Assembly: GCF_046254955.1 (NCBI RefSeq)
Contig: NZ_JBJXRG010000001.1
Location: 744,001-808,000 of the forward strand
DNA: 64,000 nucleotides
Direction: 5' to 3'
From: Qipengyuania_C sp046254955
Lineage (GTDB): Bacteria > Pseudomonadota > Alphaproteobacteria > Sphingomonadales > Sphingomonadaceae
A program made the position numbers and the translations under genes. A model generated the notes under the pieces. The model worked only from the letters and a program-made list of their open reading frames with translations. It was not told where the DNA came from and did not search any database. The first letter of the stretch is position 1. Every line of letters begins with the position of its first letter. Of the stretch, positions 41,634 to 50,020 are shown piece after piece.

Positions 41634-41662
41634 TTGACGTTTACGTAAGCGCTAGCTAATCG
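41634..41662 (+). promoter_or_regulatory. Candidate etfBA promoter
   Basis: TTGACG at 41634-41639 and TAATCG at 41657-41662 are separated by exactly 17 bases, fitting a sigma-70-type promoter with a good -35 and a weak -10. The spacer contains the 8-bp palindrome TTACGTAA (41641-41648), a possible operator. The etfB start is 35 bases downstream of the -10. Confidence 0.45.
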
Positions 41663-41697
41663 GGCCTCGAAATTTGCCGAAGGGAAGGAACCCCCAG

Positions 41698-42444
41698 ATG
41701 AAAATCCTCGTGCCCGTGAAGCGGGTGATCGATTACAACGTCAAGCCGCGCGTCAAGGCCGATGGCTCCGGCGTCGATCTCGCCAACGTCAAGATGAGCA
41801 TGAACCCGTTTGACGAGATTGCGGTCGAAGAAGCGATCCGTATCAAGGAAGCGGGCAAGGCCGAAGAAATCGTGGCCGTTTCGATTGGCCCGGCCAAGGC
41901 ACAGGAAACCTTGCGCACCGCGCTCGCCATGGGTGCTGACCGCGCAATCCTGGTCCAGACCGACGATGAGGTCGAGCCGCTGGCGGTTGCCAAGATCCTC
42001 AAGGCTATTGCCGACGAGGAACAACCGGGCCTTGTCCTACTGGGCAAGCAGGCAATCGACGACGATTCGAACCAGACCGGCCAGATGCTGGCTGCGCTGA
42101 TGGGCCGTCCGCAAGGCACCTTCGCCAACACGATCGAGCTCGATGCCGATAGCGTGACCGTGAAGCGCGAAGTCGATGGCGGCCTGGAAACGGTAAAGCT
42201 TCCCATGCCCGCCATCGTCACGACCGACCTGCGCCTCAACGAGCCGCGTTATGCGTCGCTGCCAAACATCATGAAGGCGAAGCAGAAGCCACTCGATACC
42301 AAGGCTCCGGCCGATTACGGCGTCGACACGACGCCGCGCCTCACCACCACCAATGTCTCCGAACCGCCGGTTCGCCAGGCAGGCGAAAAGGTCGAGGACG
42401 TCGATGCGCTGGTCGCAAAGATCAAAGCGCTCGGCATCGCGTAA
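41698..42444 (+). CDS. etfB: Electron transfer flavoprotein, beta subunit
   Basis: A 248-residue AMP-binding ETF subunit that with EtfA accepts electrons from acyl-CoA dehydrogenases. It begins MKILVPVKRVIDYN, contains MNPFDEIAVEEAIR and the GKQAIDDDSNQTGQMLAA signature. ATG 41698 has GGGAAGGA upstream; an in-frame start at 41674 is not needed. etfA follows after 27 bases. Confidence 0.97.
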   Translation: MKILVPVKRVIDYNVKPRVKADGSGVDLANVKMSMNPFDEIAVEEAIRIKEAGKAEEIVAVSIGPAKAQETLRTALAMGADRAILVQTDDEVEPLAVAKILKAIADEEQPGLVLLGKQAIDDDSNQTGQMLAALMGRPQGTFANTIELDADSVTVKREVDGGLETVKLPMPAIVTTDLRLNEPRYASLPNIMKAKQKPLDTKAPADYGVDTTPRLTTTNVSEPPVRQAGEKVEDVDALVAKIKALGIA

Positions 42445-42471
42445 GAACCCGGACAGGAAAGGACACAGGAT

Positions 42472-43401
42472 ATGAAAACGCTCGTCTGGGTCGAACACGA
42501 CAATAACGAGATGAAGGATGCTACGCTGGCAGTTGTCACCGCGGCATCGAAACTGGGTGAAGTGCACCTGCTGGTAGCCGGATCGGGCTGCGGCGGTGTC
42601 GCAGAGCAGGCCGCCAAGATTGCTGACGTCGGCAAGGTCCATGTTGCCGACGATGCCGCCTATGAGCATGCGCTGGCCGAAAATGTCGCCCCGCTGATCG
42701 CTGGCCTGATGGACAGCCACGATGCGGTACTGTTCCCTGCCACCACAACCGGCAAGAATATCGCGCCTCGCGTTGCGGCCATGATCGACGTGATGCAGAT
42801 TTCGGACATCATTTCGGTGGAAGGTGACAAGACTTTCACGCGTCCTATCTATGCTGGCAACGCCATCGCCACCGTCGAAAGCAGCGATCCCAAGCTGGTG
42901 ATCACTGTGCGCGGCACCGCGTTCGAAAAAGCGGCGACCGAAGGTGGTTCAGGCACGATTGAAGCGGTATCGGGCCCCGGCGATGCGGGTCTCTCCAGTT
43001 TCGTCAGCGCGGAGATCGCCGAAAGCGAACGCCCTGAGCTGACCAGCGCCAAGGTGATCGTATCGGGTGGCCGCGCGCTCAAGGACGCGGCGACCTTCGA
43101 AGAGTATATCACGCCGCTGGCGGACAAGCTCGGCGCAGGCATCGGCGCCTCACGCGCTGCGGTCGATGCGGGCTATGTCCCCAACGATTACCAGGTCGGC
43201 CAGACCGGCAAGATCGTGGCTCCAGAAGTCTATATCGCGATCGGCATCTCCGGCGCGATCCAGCACCTTGCCGGCATGAAGGACTCCAAAACCATCATCG
43301 CCATCAATAAGGACGAGGATGCACCGATTTTCCAAGTCGCGGATATCGGCCTTGTGGCAGACCTCTTCAAGGCCGTGCCGGAGCTGACTGAGAAACTCTA
43401 A
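42472..43401 (+). CDS. etfA: Electron transfer flavoprotein, alpha subunit
   Basis: A 309-residue FAD-binding ETF subunit. The C-terminal FAD domain shows IVSGGRALKD, GASRAAVDAGYVPNDYQVGQTGK, the SGAIQHLAGMKDS segment and NKDEDAPIF. With EtfB it links the dehydrogenases at 8986 and 13173, and general beta-oxidation, to the respiratory chain via ETF-quinone oxidoreductase, which is not in the window. A hairpin terminator follows 24 bases after the stop. Confidence 0.97.
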   Translation: MKTLVWVEHDNNEMKDATLAVVTAASKLGEVHLLVAGSGCGGVAEQAAKIADVGKVHVADDAAYEHALAENVAPLIAGLMDSHDAVLFPATTTGKNIAPRVAAMIDVMQISDIISVEGDKTFTRPIYAGNAIATVESSDPKLVITVRGTAFEKAATEGGSGTIEAVSGPGDAGLSSFVSAEIAESERPELTSAKVIVSGGRALKDAATFEEYITPLADKLGAGIGASRAAVDAGYVPNDYQVGQTGKIVAPEVYIAIGISGAIQHLAGMKDSKTIIAINKDEDAPIFQVADIGLVADLFKAVPELTEKL

Positions 43402-43425
43402 GCCTCTCGTAACATTGCGAGAATA

Positions 43426-43459
43426 CCTCCGCCGCGCTACCCTGCACGGCGGAGGTTTT
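43426..43459 (+). terminator. Terminator hairpin of etfA that also contains the next gene's RBS
   Basis: Perfect 9-bp inverted repeat CCTCCGCCG / CGGCGGAGG with a 12-base loop, followed by TTTT (43456-43459). The 3' arm includes GGAGG (43451-43455), the only ribosome-binding site for the gene starting at 43463. In read-through transcripts the hairpin would hide that site. Confidence 0.85.
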
Positions 43460-43462
43460 CGT

Positions 43463-44329
43463 ATGGCCATTCAATATCTTGCAGCTTCGCTGCTCGCCTT
43501 TGCGAGTCTGGCGACCTCAGCCTACGCGAAAGACGCAGAGCCGCTCGTATTTGAGCCGGATTCGCAATGGATAGGACGGTACGAAATCGACCACTGCGCA
43601 TTTGTCCGCAAATTCAAGCGTGGAGACGAAACGCTTCAACTGGAGTTCCGACAGTATGCGCCAGGCCGACTGATTGACATTATCCTCGTGGCTTCCGACC
43701 TCAAAGCCACCGGATGGGACCTGAAGTTACGGTTCGACCCTCACCAAACCGTCATCGAAGATGTCAGCAGTTATAAGATAAGAAGCGAGCTAGGTCAGGA
43801 TGGTATTTACGCCACCACCCATTTTGCAGCCGGGATCGACACCGAGACATTCACCGAGGAGGACCTGCTCTCTTGGGCCAGATCGGTTCGTGCGCTCCAT
43901 GTGGAAAACGCGTTTCGGAAAGATCTTCGTATCGAAACCGGGTCACTTGAAGAGATGCGATTGATTATGAACCATTGTTTGGCTGATCTCCTTGTCGAAT
44001 GGGGATTGGACAAAGACAGGCACATTGATCTGCAACGTTCTGCCCAAATAACGAACTTTGAGCAATTGAATGCAAGAATGGGCCGATCATACCCGATCAA
44101 GGCTTTGAATCGCGGCAAACATGGCCCTGTCCGGATCAGGGTCAAGATCAATCGCAACGGTATCGCGTCGGATTGCATCGCGCTGGCCAGCATAACGTAT
44201 GACGCGCTTTCGGAAAGAGCATGCAAAACTCTTGTTAAATACGGAGAATTTGAACCCGCCATCGATGCCACAGGTGTGGCCATCGACAGTTACTATCTTC
44301 AGTCAATCAGCTATTTTGTGGCGAGATAA
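43463..44329 (+). CDS. Secreted protein with TonB-C-like terminal domain
   Basis: A 288-residue exported protein; the signal peptide is LAASLLAFASLATSAYAKDA. The last 70 residues (GPVRIRVKINRNGIASDCIA through YYLQSISYF) have the beta-alpha-beta pattern of TonB C-terminal-like domains; the middle is unrecognised. ATG 43463 has GGAGG seven bases upstream. Local G+C is low for the window: I count 27 of 60 in 43741-43800. That fits a lineage-specific or transferred gene. There is no transmembrane anchor or proline-rich linker, so it is not a standard TonB. Confidence 0.7.
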   Translation: MAIQYLAASLLAFASLATSAYAKDAEPLVFEPDSQWIGRYEIDHCAFVRKFKRGDETLQLEFRQYAPGRLIDIILVASDLKATGWDLKLRFDPHQTVIEDVSSYKIRSELGQDGIYATTHFAAGIDTETFTEEDLLSWARSVRALHVENAFRKDLRIETGSLEEMRLIMNHCLADLLVEWGLDKDRHIDLQRSAQITNFEQLNARMGRSYPIKALNRGKHGPVRIRVKINRNGIASDCIALASITYDALSERACKTLVKYGEFEPAIDATGVAIDSYYLQSISYFVAR

Positions 44330-44403
44330 AGCGAAAGGACTGCAACTCTGGCTATATGCCGGAGATTCGGCGCTTTAGGACACAGATCACTCGATCAAAT
44401 TGC

Positions 44404-44952
44404 TCATTCCGCTCCCCGCGCCATAAGCACGATTTCCGCTGTTTTCGGCAAGGAGGTCCGGCGTATTTCCGCAAATCCCAGGCGAGACGCCAATGCGAAC
44501 GATGCCTCATTGCCCTGCTCGATCATGCAGACGATTATCTGTTGGCCGTGCGCGCGCTCGAACCAGGAGAGCGCGGCATCCATAGCCTCACGGGCATAGC
44601 CCTTGCCCTCGCAGCCATGCGCGATAATCCAGCCCGCTTCGGGTTTGTCGTCAAAGTCCTTGCCCATCCCGCGATAGCTGTGAAAGATACCGCAATTGCC
44701 GATAGCGGCGGCGGCGCCTCTCTCCCTTACGATAAAGCCGCCATACCCATGAAGTATCCAGCTGCCCGCATTGCGCTGAAAGCGTGTGTAGTGATCGGCA
44801 TGGTTCGCATTTGAGCCGAGATATCGCGCGGTTTCTTCATGCATGACGATATCGATCAGTGGTTTGATATCTTCGGCTGTCGGCATCCATAGTTCGAGCC
44901 GCTCGGTGACAATCACCGGTCGCTCCGGATCAGGAAGCTTCACCACAGCCAT
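44404..44952 (-). CDS. GNAT family N-acetyltransferase
   Basis: A 182-residue acetyltransferase of the RimJ/RimL-like type. It starts VIVTERLELWMPTAEDIKPLI; the acetyl-CoA loop is GWIIAHGCEGKGYAREAMDAAL (core GCEGKGYA), and ASRLGFAEIRRT lies near the end. It overlaps the end of the DUF445 gene by 13 bases and is the last gene of the efflux operon. The acetyl acceptor is unknown: ribosomal protein, small amine or antibiotic. Confidence 0.9.
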   Translation of the reverse strand: MAVVKLPDPERPVIVTERLELWMPTAEDIKPLIDIVMHEETARYLGSNANHADHYTRFQRNAGSWILHGYGGFIVRERGAAAAIGNCGIFHSYRGMGKDFDDKPEAGWIIAHGCEGKGYAREAMDAALSWFERAHGQQIIVCMIEQGNEASFALASRLGFAEIRRTSLPKTAEIVLMARGAE

Positions 44953-46220
44953 TGGCTCAGGAAGTGGATCGTCACCCCGACGAGGCCGCCCACAAGCGTT
45001 CCATTTATTCGGATGAACTGGAGATCGCGGCCAACAGCGCCTTCGATCCGATCAGTCAGGGTCCGAGCATCCCAGCGGCGCACGGTTTCCGACACAAGCT
45101 GGACAATCTGGTCACCATAGCGCGTGGCCACGCCAACTGCCGTGCGGCGGGCAAACCGATTGACCTGGTATTGCAGGCGCTGGTCCTGCCTGAGCGCGAT
45201 GCCGAGATCATTGAGGCTGCCGCCCAAGCCGGAGAACGCCATGTCCTTGCCTTGCACCATGTCGATCAGGCCGCCGCGGATACGCTCCCAAACCCCCTGC
45301 CACCATTCGCCCAGCGCCGGATTGGCCAGCAGCTCGAGCTTGAGCCGCTCGACGCGCTGCTGCGTCTCGGGATCGTGCTGGAGTTTGTCGGCAAGGTCTT
45401 CGAGGCCTTCCTGCACCTTGTCACGCAAGGGATGGTCGGGATCGACCAGCACTTCAGCGAGGATCTTGTAGAGACCGTCCAGCACCGAAGTCGCGAGCCT
45501 TTCGTCCAATCCCGTCCAGCGCACAATGCCATTGGCGCGCTGGTGGATCATCTCGCGGACGAGGTCCTCGTTATCTTCGAGAACCAGACCCGACCAGCGG
45601 ATCAGGCTTTCCATCAGCGGCGTGTGACGCCCATCGGCAATGGCGACGCTGGCCATCCGTCCGAGCAGCGGCGCAACATCAATCTTCTCAAGCTGCGTTT
45701 TGAGGCCGGAGCTGACCTGCCCTCCCAACCGATCCGGATCGAGCGATTCGAGTATCTCCACGAAAAGGTCACCCGCCCCGGCACGGATGCGCGAGCCTGA
45801 TCCCGTGCTCGGATCGGAGAGGAACTTGCCCAGCGCGTCGGCGATGTTCATCCCGCTCATCCGCCGCGCGACGACCGCGGGCGTGAGGAAGTTTTCGCGC
45901 AGGAACTGCGCCATCGTGTCGGCAATCCGGTCCTTGTTCTCAGGAATAATCGCGGTGTGCGGGATCGGCAGGCCCAGCGGACGGCGGAAGAGTGCAGTTA
46001 CTGCAAACCAGTCCGCGAGCCCGCCAACCATAGCCGCTTCGGCGAAAGCATGCAGGTAGCCCCACGAGGGATGCAGATCGAGATATCGTCCAGAAAGCAG
46101 GAACAGACCCGCCATCAGGATCAGCATCCCGGTCGCCGCGAGCCGCATGTTGCGCGCGCGGTCCGGTGGTATCGGCTGCATCACTGCTGCCGGAAGATCA
46201 GGGTCGCTCTGTGCCGTCAC
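44940..46220 (-). CDS. DUF445 family membrane protein
   Basis: A 426-residue protein of the YjiN/DUF445 family. Two N-terminal hydrophobic segments (MRLAATGMLILMAGLFLLSG and the following HAFAEAAMVGGLADWFAVTALF) precede a long helical cytoplasmic or periplasmic region with characteristic LGRMASV and LVREMIHQR segments. A final hydrophobic segment (LVGGLVGVTIHFLSQWLW) ends the protein. Function of the family is unknown. Its ATG overlaps the RND pump stop (ATGA), indicating translational coupling. Confidence 0.9.
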   Translation of the reverse strand: MTAQSDPDLPAAVMQPIPPDRARNMRLAATGMLILMAGLFLLSGRYLDLHPSWGYLHAFAEAAMVGGLADWFAVTALFRRPLGLPIPHTAIIPENKDRIADTMAQFLRENFLTPAVVARRMSGMNIADALGKFLSDPSTGSGSRIRAGAGDLFVEILESLDPDRLGGQVSSGLKTQLEKIDVAPLLGRMASVAIADGRHTPLMESLIRWSGLVLEDNEDLVREMIHQRANGIVRWTGLDERLATSVLDGLYKILAEVLVDPDHPLRDKVQEGLEDLADKLQHDPETQQRVERLKLELLANPALGEWWQGVWERIRGGLIDMVQGKDMAFSGLGGSLNDLGIALRQDQRLQYQVNRFARRTAVGVATRYGDQIVQLVSETVRRWDARTLTDRIEGAVGRDLQFIRINGTLVGGLVGVTIHFLSQWLW

Positions 46221-49200
46221 TCGGCCGGAGTTGCCGCCGCTTCGCCCGCCAGGCCGGTGCGATTTTCATCGCCTGGGCGGTAAGTAAGCAGGCGCTCACG
46301 CAGCCACGGACCGAGCTTCTTCTCGAGCCCGTCGGCGAGGCTGAAGCCGGCCGGGACGATCAGCAGGGTCAGGAGGGTCGAAACGATCAGGCCCCCGATC
46401 ACCACCGTGCCCATCGGAGCGCGGAAGGCGCCATCACCGCTAAGCGAAAGCGCGGTCGGGACCATGCCTGCCGTCATCGCGACGGTGGTCATGACAATCG
46501 GCTGCGCGCGCTTGCGCCCGGCCTCGACAATCGCGTCATACTTGGGCGTACCGCGGGCCATTTCCTCAATCGCGAAATCGATCAGGAGGATCGAGTTTTT
46601 GGCGACGATCCCGAATAGCATCAGTGTCCCGATCAGCACCGGCATGGAGAGCGGTTGCCCCGCAAGCCAGACCGCCAGCATCCCGCCGAATGGCGCGAGG
46701 AACAGCGATCCCATATTGACCAGAGGAGAAACCACTCTGTGATAAAGCAGGACCAGCACTGCGAAGACCAGCAACACGCCTGCGATCAGCGCGATCTGGA
46801 AGTTATAGATCATTTCGATCTGCCATTCCTGCTCACCGAAGGGTGCATTGGTCACGCCCAAGGGGAGGTCCTGCATGATCGGAAGTTTCTGGATCGCCTG
46901 CATCGCATCGCCGCTAGCGACACCGGGAGCAAGATCAGCGCTAACGAAAGTACGGCGATTCTGGTTGTAACGCTGGATCGTCGTCGGGCCGGAACCGAGC
47001 GAAATCTCGGCAACGCGCGAGAGCGGCACCGAGCCGCCCGATGCGGTGGGGACTGGCAAATTGCGGATCACCGACAGGTCACGGCGCGATTCGGTCGATA
47101 GCCGTACGCGGATCGGTACCTGGCGATCGGATAGCGAGAATTTGGCCGCGTTCTGATCGATATCGCCAATCGTCGCGATGCGAATCGTCTGGCTCAGGGC
47201 GGCGGTCGTAACTCCCAGACTGGCAGCAAGATCGGTCCGCGGCGTGATTATGACTTCAGGGCGGCGCAGGTCAGCATCGATCCGCGGCGCAACCACACCC
47301 TCGACGCCCTTCATCTGTTCGACAAGCGCGGTCGAAGCTTCCCGCAGCAGCTCCGGATCCGAGCCCGAAAGCATGACACGTATCGGCCTGCCGCCGCCGC
47401 CCGGCCCCTGCATGCTCTGGAAGGATGCACGCGCATCCGGGATTTCTTGCAGCAACGGAGTCACCGCGCGTTCAAATTCCTGCTGGGTTACTTCGCGGTC
47501 TTTGTTGAGCGTGATGAACACATTGGCACTGCCTTCGTTGATCCGGGCAAGCGCCGTATTCACTTCAGGGCGATCATTGACAATCCGCGCTACGCGATCG
47601 GCTACGTCTTCGGTTTGCTCCAGCGTGGTGCCGGGAACCATCTGGACGCTGATGCGGCTGAAATCGCTGTTGAACGTCGGGAAGAACTGCGAGGGAATTT
47701 GCGCGGTTATCAACCCCGTGAGCAAGAGTGCTGTCGCGCCGATCCCCATCATCCACATCCGGCGATCCTGGAAACGGTGTCCCATTCGCTCCGAACGCCA
47801 GTGGAATCGTTCGGCGAATGCGCCGCCGATGCCCCCCGCAAATCCACTCACGATTTTCGAAGCAAAGCCAGCAACCATCCAGCCAGCAACGAGCGCAAGG
47901 CCTGTACCAACGAAAAGGAATGTCGCTGCAGGGATGAATGCCAGCAGGTGCGCCAGCGCGCCCGGCATCCATTCAGGCATCAGCCCTTCATAGAAAGTGG
48001 TGTCGACAAGGAAATTCGCCGGACCAACTAGCGCAAAAATGACAAGGCCAACCACGGCGAAAAACACAGCGCCAATGGCGAGGAAGAGCGAAAGTGCGAG
48101 TAGGTAATATCCAGTTCTGGTCGACGTCCGCTCTCGCAGGCCAAGCCCCACCATCCCTAGCGGGAAGTTCACAAGACGGGAAACAACCCACGCAGCCAAA
48201 AATCCAGCAACAAGCGAAGAGACTATCCGGACTATGAAGAGTCCGATTGTGAGACTAGTCGAAACAAAGCTCAATCCAGAAGTAGGGGGCGCGGACGCTT
48301 GAGCCAGACTCCCAACGTAGCGGCCGAGGAAGTCAAATGAGAAAAATGCTGCTCCAACAAAGGAAGCGGCGATAACGCCAAATGCGAGCGTTGTCAGGAA
48401 TGCCTGCGCGACGTGCGAACTTAGCAACTTCGGCGCCGGCTTTGTCAGTAACGCTTTGTCGCGCCACAATGTCCACCGCAGCAAACGCTCATAGCGATCC
48501 ATCCACTTGCCCTCGCCATGCGACGCTGCGCCTTTAGCTTCGAGGAAATAGGCGGCTACCATCGGGGTGATCATACGCGCCACGGCGAGGCTCATCAGCA
48601 CCGCCGCGACAACGGTGAGGCCGAAATTCTTGAAGAACTGGCCGGAGATGCCGGGCATCAGCCCGACCGGCAAGAAGACCGCAACGATCGAGAAGGTTGT
48701 CGCGACCACCGGCAAGCCGATCTCATCCGCCGCATCAATCGACGCCTGGTAGGCGCTCTTGCCCATGCGCATATGGCGCACGATATTTTCGATCTCCACG
48801 ATCGCGTCGTCGACAAGAACACCGGCGACCAGCCCCAGCGCCAACAATGAGAGCGTGTTCAGCGTGAAGCCCATCAAATCCATGAACCAGAAGGTCGGAA
48901 TCGCCGAGAGCGGGATCGCCAAGGCGGCGATAATTGTCGCGCGCCAGTCGCGCAGGAAGAAGAAGACCACGATCACTGCAAGGATCGCACCCTCGATCAT
49001 TGCAGCCATCGAGCTGGTATATTGCCCCTTGGTGTAGTCGACGCTGGTGAACAGCGGGGTGAAGCTTACCCCGGGATATTCCTCTTTTATCTTGTCCAGC
49101 TCTTCGAGCGCACCTTCGTAGACCGACACATCAGATTCGCCCTTTGCACGGGTGACTCCGAAAGTGACAACCTGCTTGCCTTCGAACTTGCCGATCGAGC

Positions 49201-50014
49201 GCACTTCTCCAAAGCTGTCGCGCACATCTGCGACATCGGACAGCTTGACTGACCGGCCACCGCCGAGCGGGATACGCGATTGCGAGAGGGCAAAGGCGCT
49301 CTCGGCATTGCCCAAGACGCGAACCGATTGCCGCGAACCGGCGATCTCGGCAACGCCGCCACCGGCATCGACATTGATTTGGCGAAGCTGCGCATTTATC
49401 TGGCTTGCCGTCACGCCAAGCGACTGCATCTTCGCGGGATCAAGCGTGACGACGATCTCTCGATCGACTCCGCCGGCCCGGCTGACATCGGCCATGCCCG
49501 GCACGCTCAGCAGTCGATTGGCTACAGTATCGTCGACAAACCATGATAGCTGTTCGAGCGTCATATCATCGGCTGCGACCGCAAAATAGCCGACCGGATT
49601 GTTGGACATCGATTCGCGGTAGACACGCGGCTCGAGAATGCCGTCAGGAAGTTCGCCGCGCACCTGGTCGACGACCGATTTCACTTCGTTGACCGCTTCG
49701 ATGACATCTGTGCCGATGGTGAACTCGACAACTGTCAATGACGATCCCTCGCGTGCGGTTGAAGAAACCGTCCGCATCCCCTCGACGCTCTGGACAGCGG
49801 CTTCTACGCGCTGGGTAATCTGCTTCTCAATTTCCGTGGGGGCGGCGCCAGGTTGGGCGACAGTGACAATCACGACCGGGAACTCAACGTCCGGATTGTC
49901 CTGAACCTTCATCCCCGAAAAGCTCATCAACCCCAGCAGCATTAAGCCGGTGAAGATGACGATCGGTACCATTGGGTGCCGGATCGACCAGGCGGAGATG
50001 TTACGGAAATTCAT
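46217..50014 (-). CDS. RND efflux pump permease with extra membrane domain
   Basis: Inner-membrane RND transporter of 1265 residues; standard members have about 1040. The N-terminal half (MNFRNISAWSIRHPMVPIVIF, the first porter domain, then six helices including LALGLVAGVLVDDAIVEIENIVRHM) is normal, as is the second half from MGIGATALLLTGLITAQIPSQFFP to the C-terminus. Between them, at about residues 515-740 (DNA about 48480-47780), lies an insert with four or five strongly hydrophobic segments where other pumps have a short cytoplasmic linker before TM7. Part of the insert is low in G+C. It works with the membrane-fusion protein 6 bases upstream; no outer-membrane TolC gene is present. Confidence 0.95.
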   Translation of the reverse strand: MNFRNISAWSIRHPMVPIVIFTGLMLLGLMSFSGMKVQDNPDVEFPVVIVTVAQPGAAPTEIEKQITQRVEAAVQSVEGMRTVSSTAREGSSLTVVEFTIGTDVIEAVNEVKSVVDQVRGELPDGILEPRVYRESMSNNPVGYFAVAADDMTLEQLSWFVDDTVANRLLSVPGMADVSRAGGVDREIVVTLDPAKMQSLGVTASQINAQLRQINVDAGGGVAEIAGSRQSVRVLGNAESAFALSQSRIPLGGGRSVKLSDVADVRDSFGEVRSIGKFEGKQVVTFGVTRAKGESDVSVYEGALEELDKIKEEYPGVSFTPLFTSVDYTKGQYTSSMAAMIEGAILAVIVVFFFLRDWRATIIAALAIPLSAIPTFWFMDLMGFTLNTLSLLALGLVAGVLVDDAIVEIENIVRHMRMGKSAYQASIDAADEIGLPVVATTFSIVAVFLPVGLMPGISGQFFKNFGLTVVAAVLMSLAVARMITPMVAAYFLEAKGAASHGEGKWMDRYERLLRWTLWRDKALLTKPAPKLLSSHVAQAFLTTLAFGVIAASFVGAAFFSFDFLGRYVGSLAQASAPPTSGLSFVSTSLTIGLFIVRIVSSLVAGFLAAWVVSRLVNFPLGMVGLGLRERTSTRTGYYLLALSLFLAIGAVFFAVVGLVIFALVGPANFLVDTTFYEGLMPEWMPGALAHLLAFIPAATFLFVGTGLALVAGWMVAGFASKIVSGFAGGIGGAFAERFHWRSERMGHRFQDRRMWMMGIGATALLLTGLITAQIPSQFFPTFNSDFSRISVQMVPGTTLEQTEDVADRVARIVNDRPEVNTALARINEGSANVFITLNKDREVTQQEFERAVTPLLQEIPDARASFQSMQGPGGGGRPIRVMLSGSDPELLREASTALVEQMKGVEGVVAPRIDADLRRPEVIITPRTDLAASLGVTTAALSQTIRIATIGDIDQNAAKFSLSDRQVPIRVRLSTESRRDLSVIRNLPVPTASGGSVPLSRVAEISLGSGPTTIQRYNQNRRTFVSADLAPGVASGDAMQAIQKLPIMQDLPLGVTNAPFGEQEWQIEMIYNFQIALIAGVLLVFAVLVLLYHRVVSPLVNMGSLFLAPFGGMLAVWLAGQPLSMPVLIGTLMLFGIVAKNSILLIDFAIEEMARGTPKYDAIVEAGRKRAQPIVMTTVAMTAGMVPTALSLSGDGAFRAPMGTVVIGGLIVSTLLTLLIVPAGFSLADGLEKKLGPWLRERLLTYRPGDENRTGLAGEAAATPAE

Positions 50015-50020
50015 CGCGGC

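Noticed and set aside
41522..41697. Possible small RNA gene in the etfB upstream gap
   Set aside because: Apart from the candidate promoter and its TTACGTAA palindrome there is no stem-loop with a terminator that would define an RNA.
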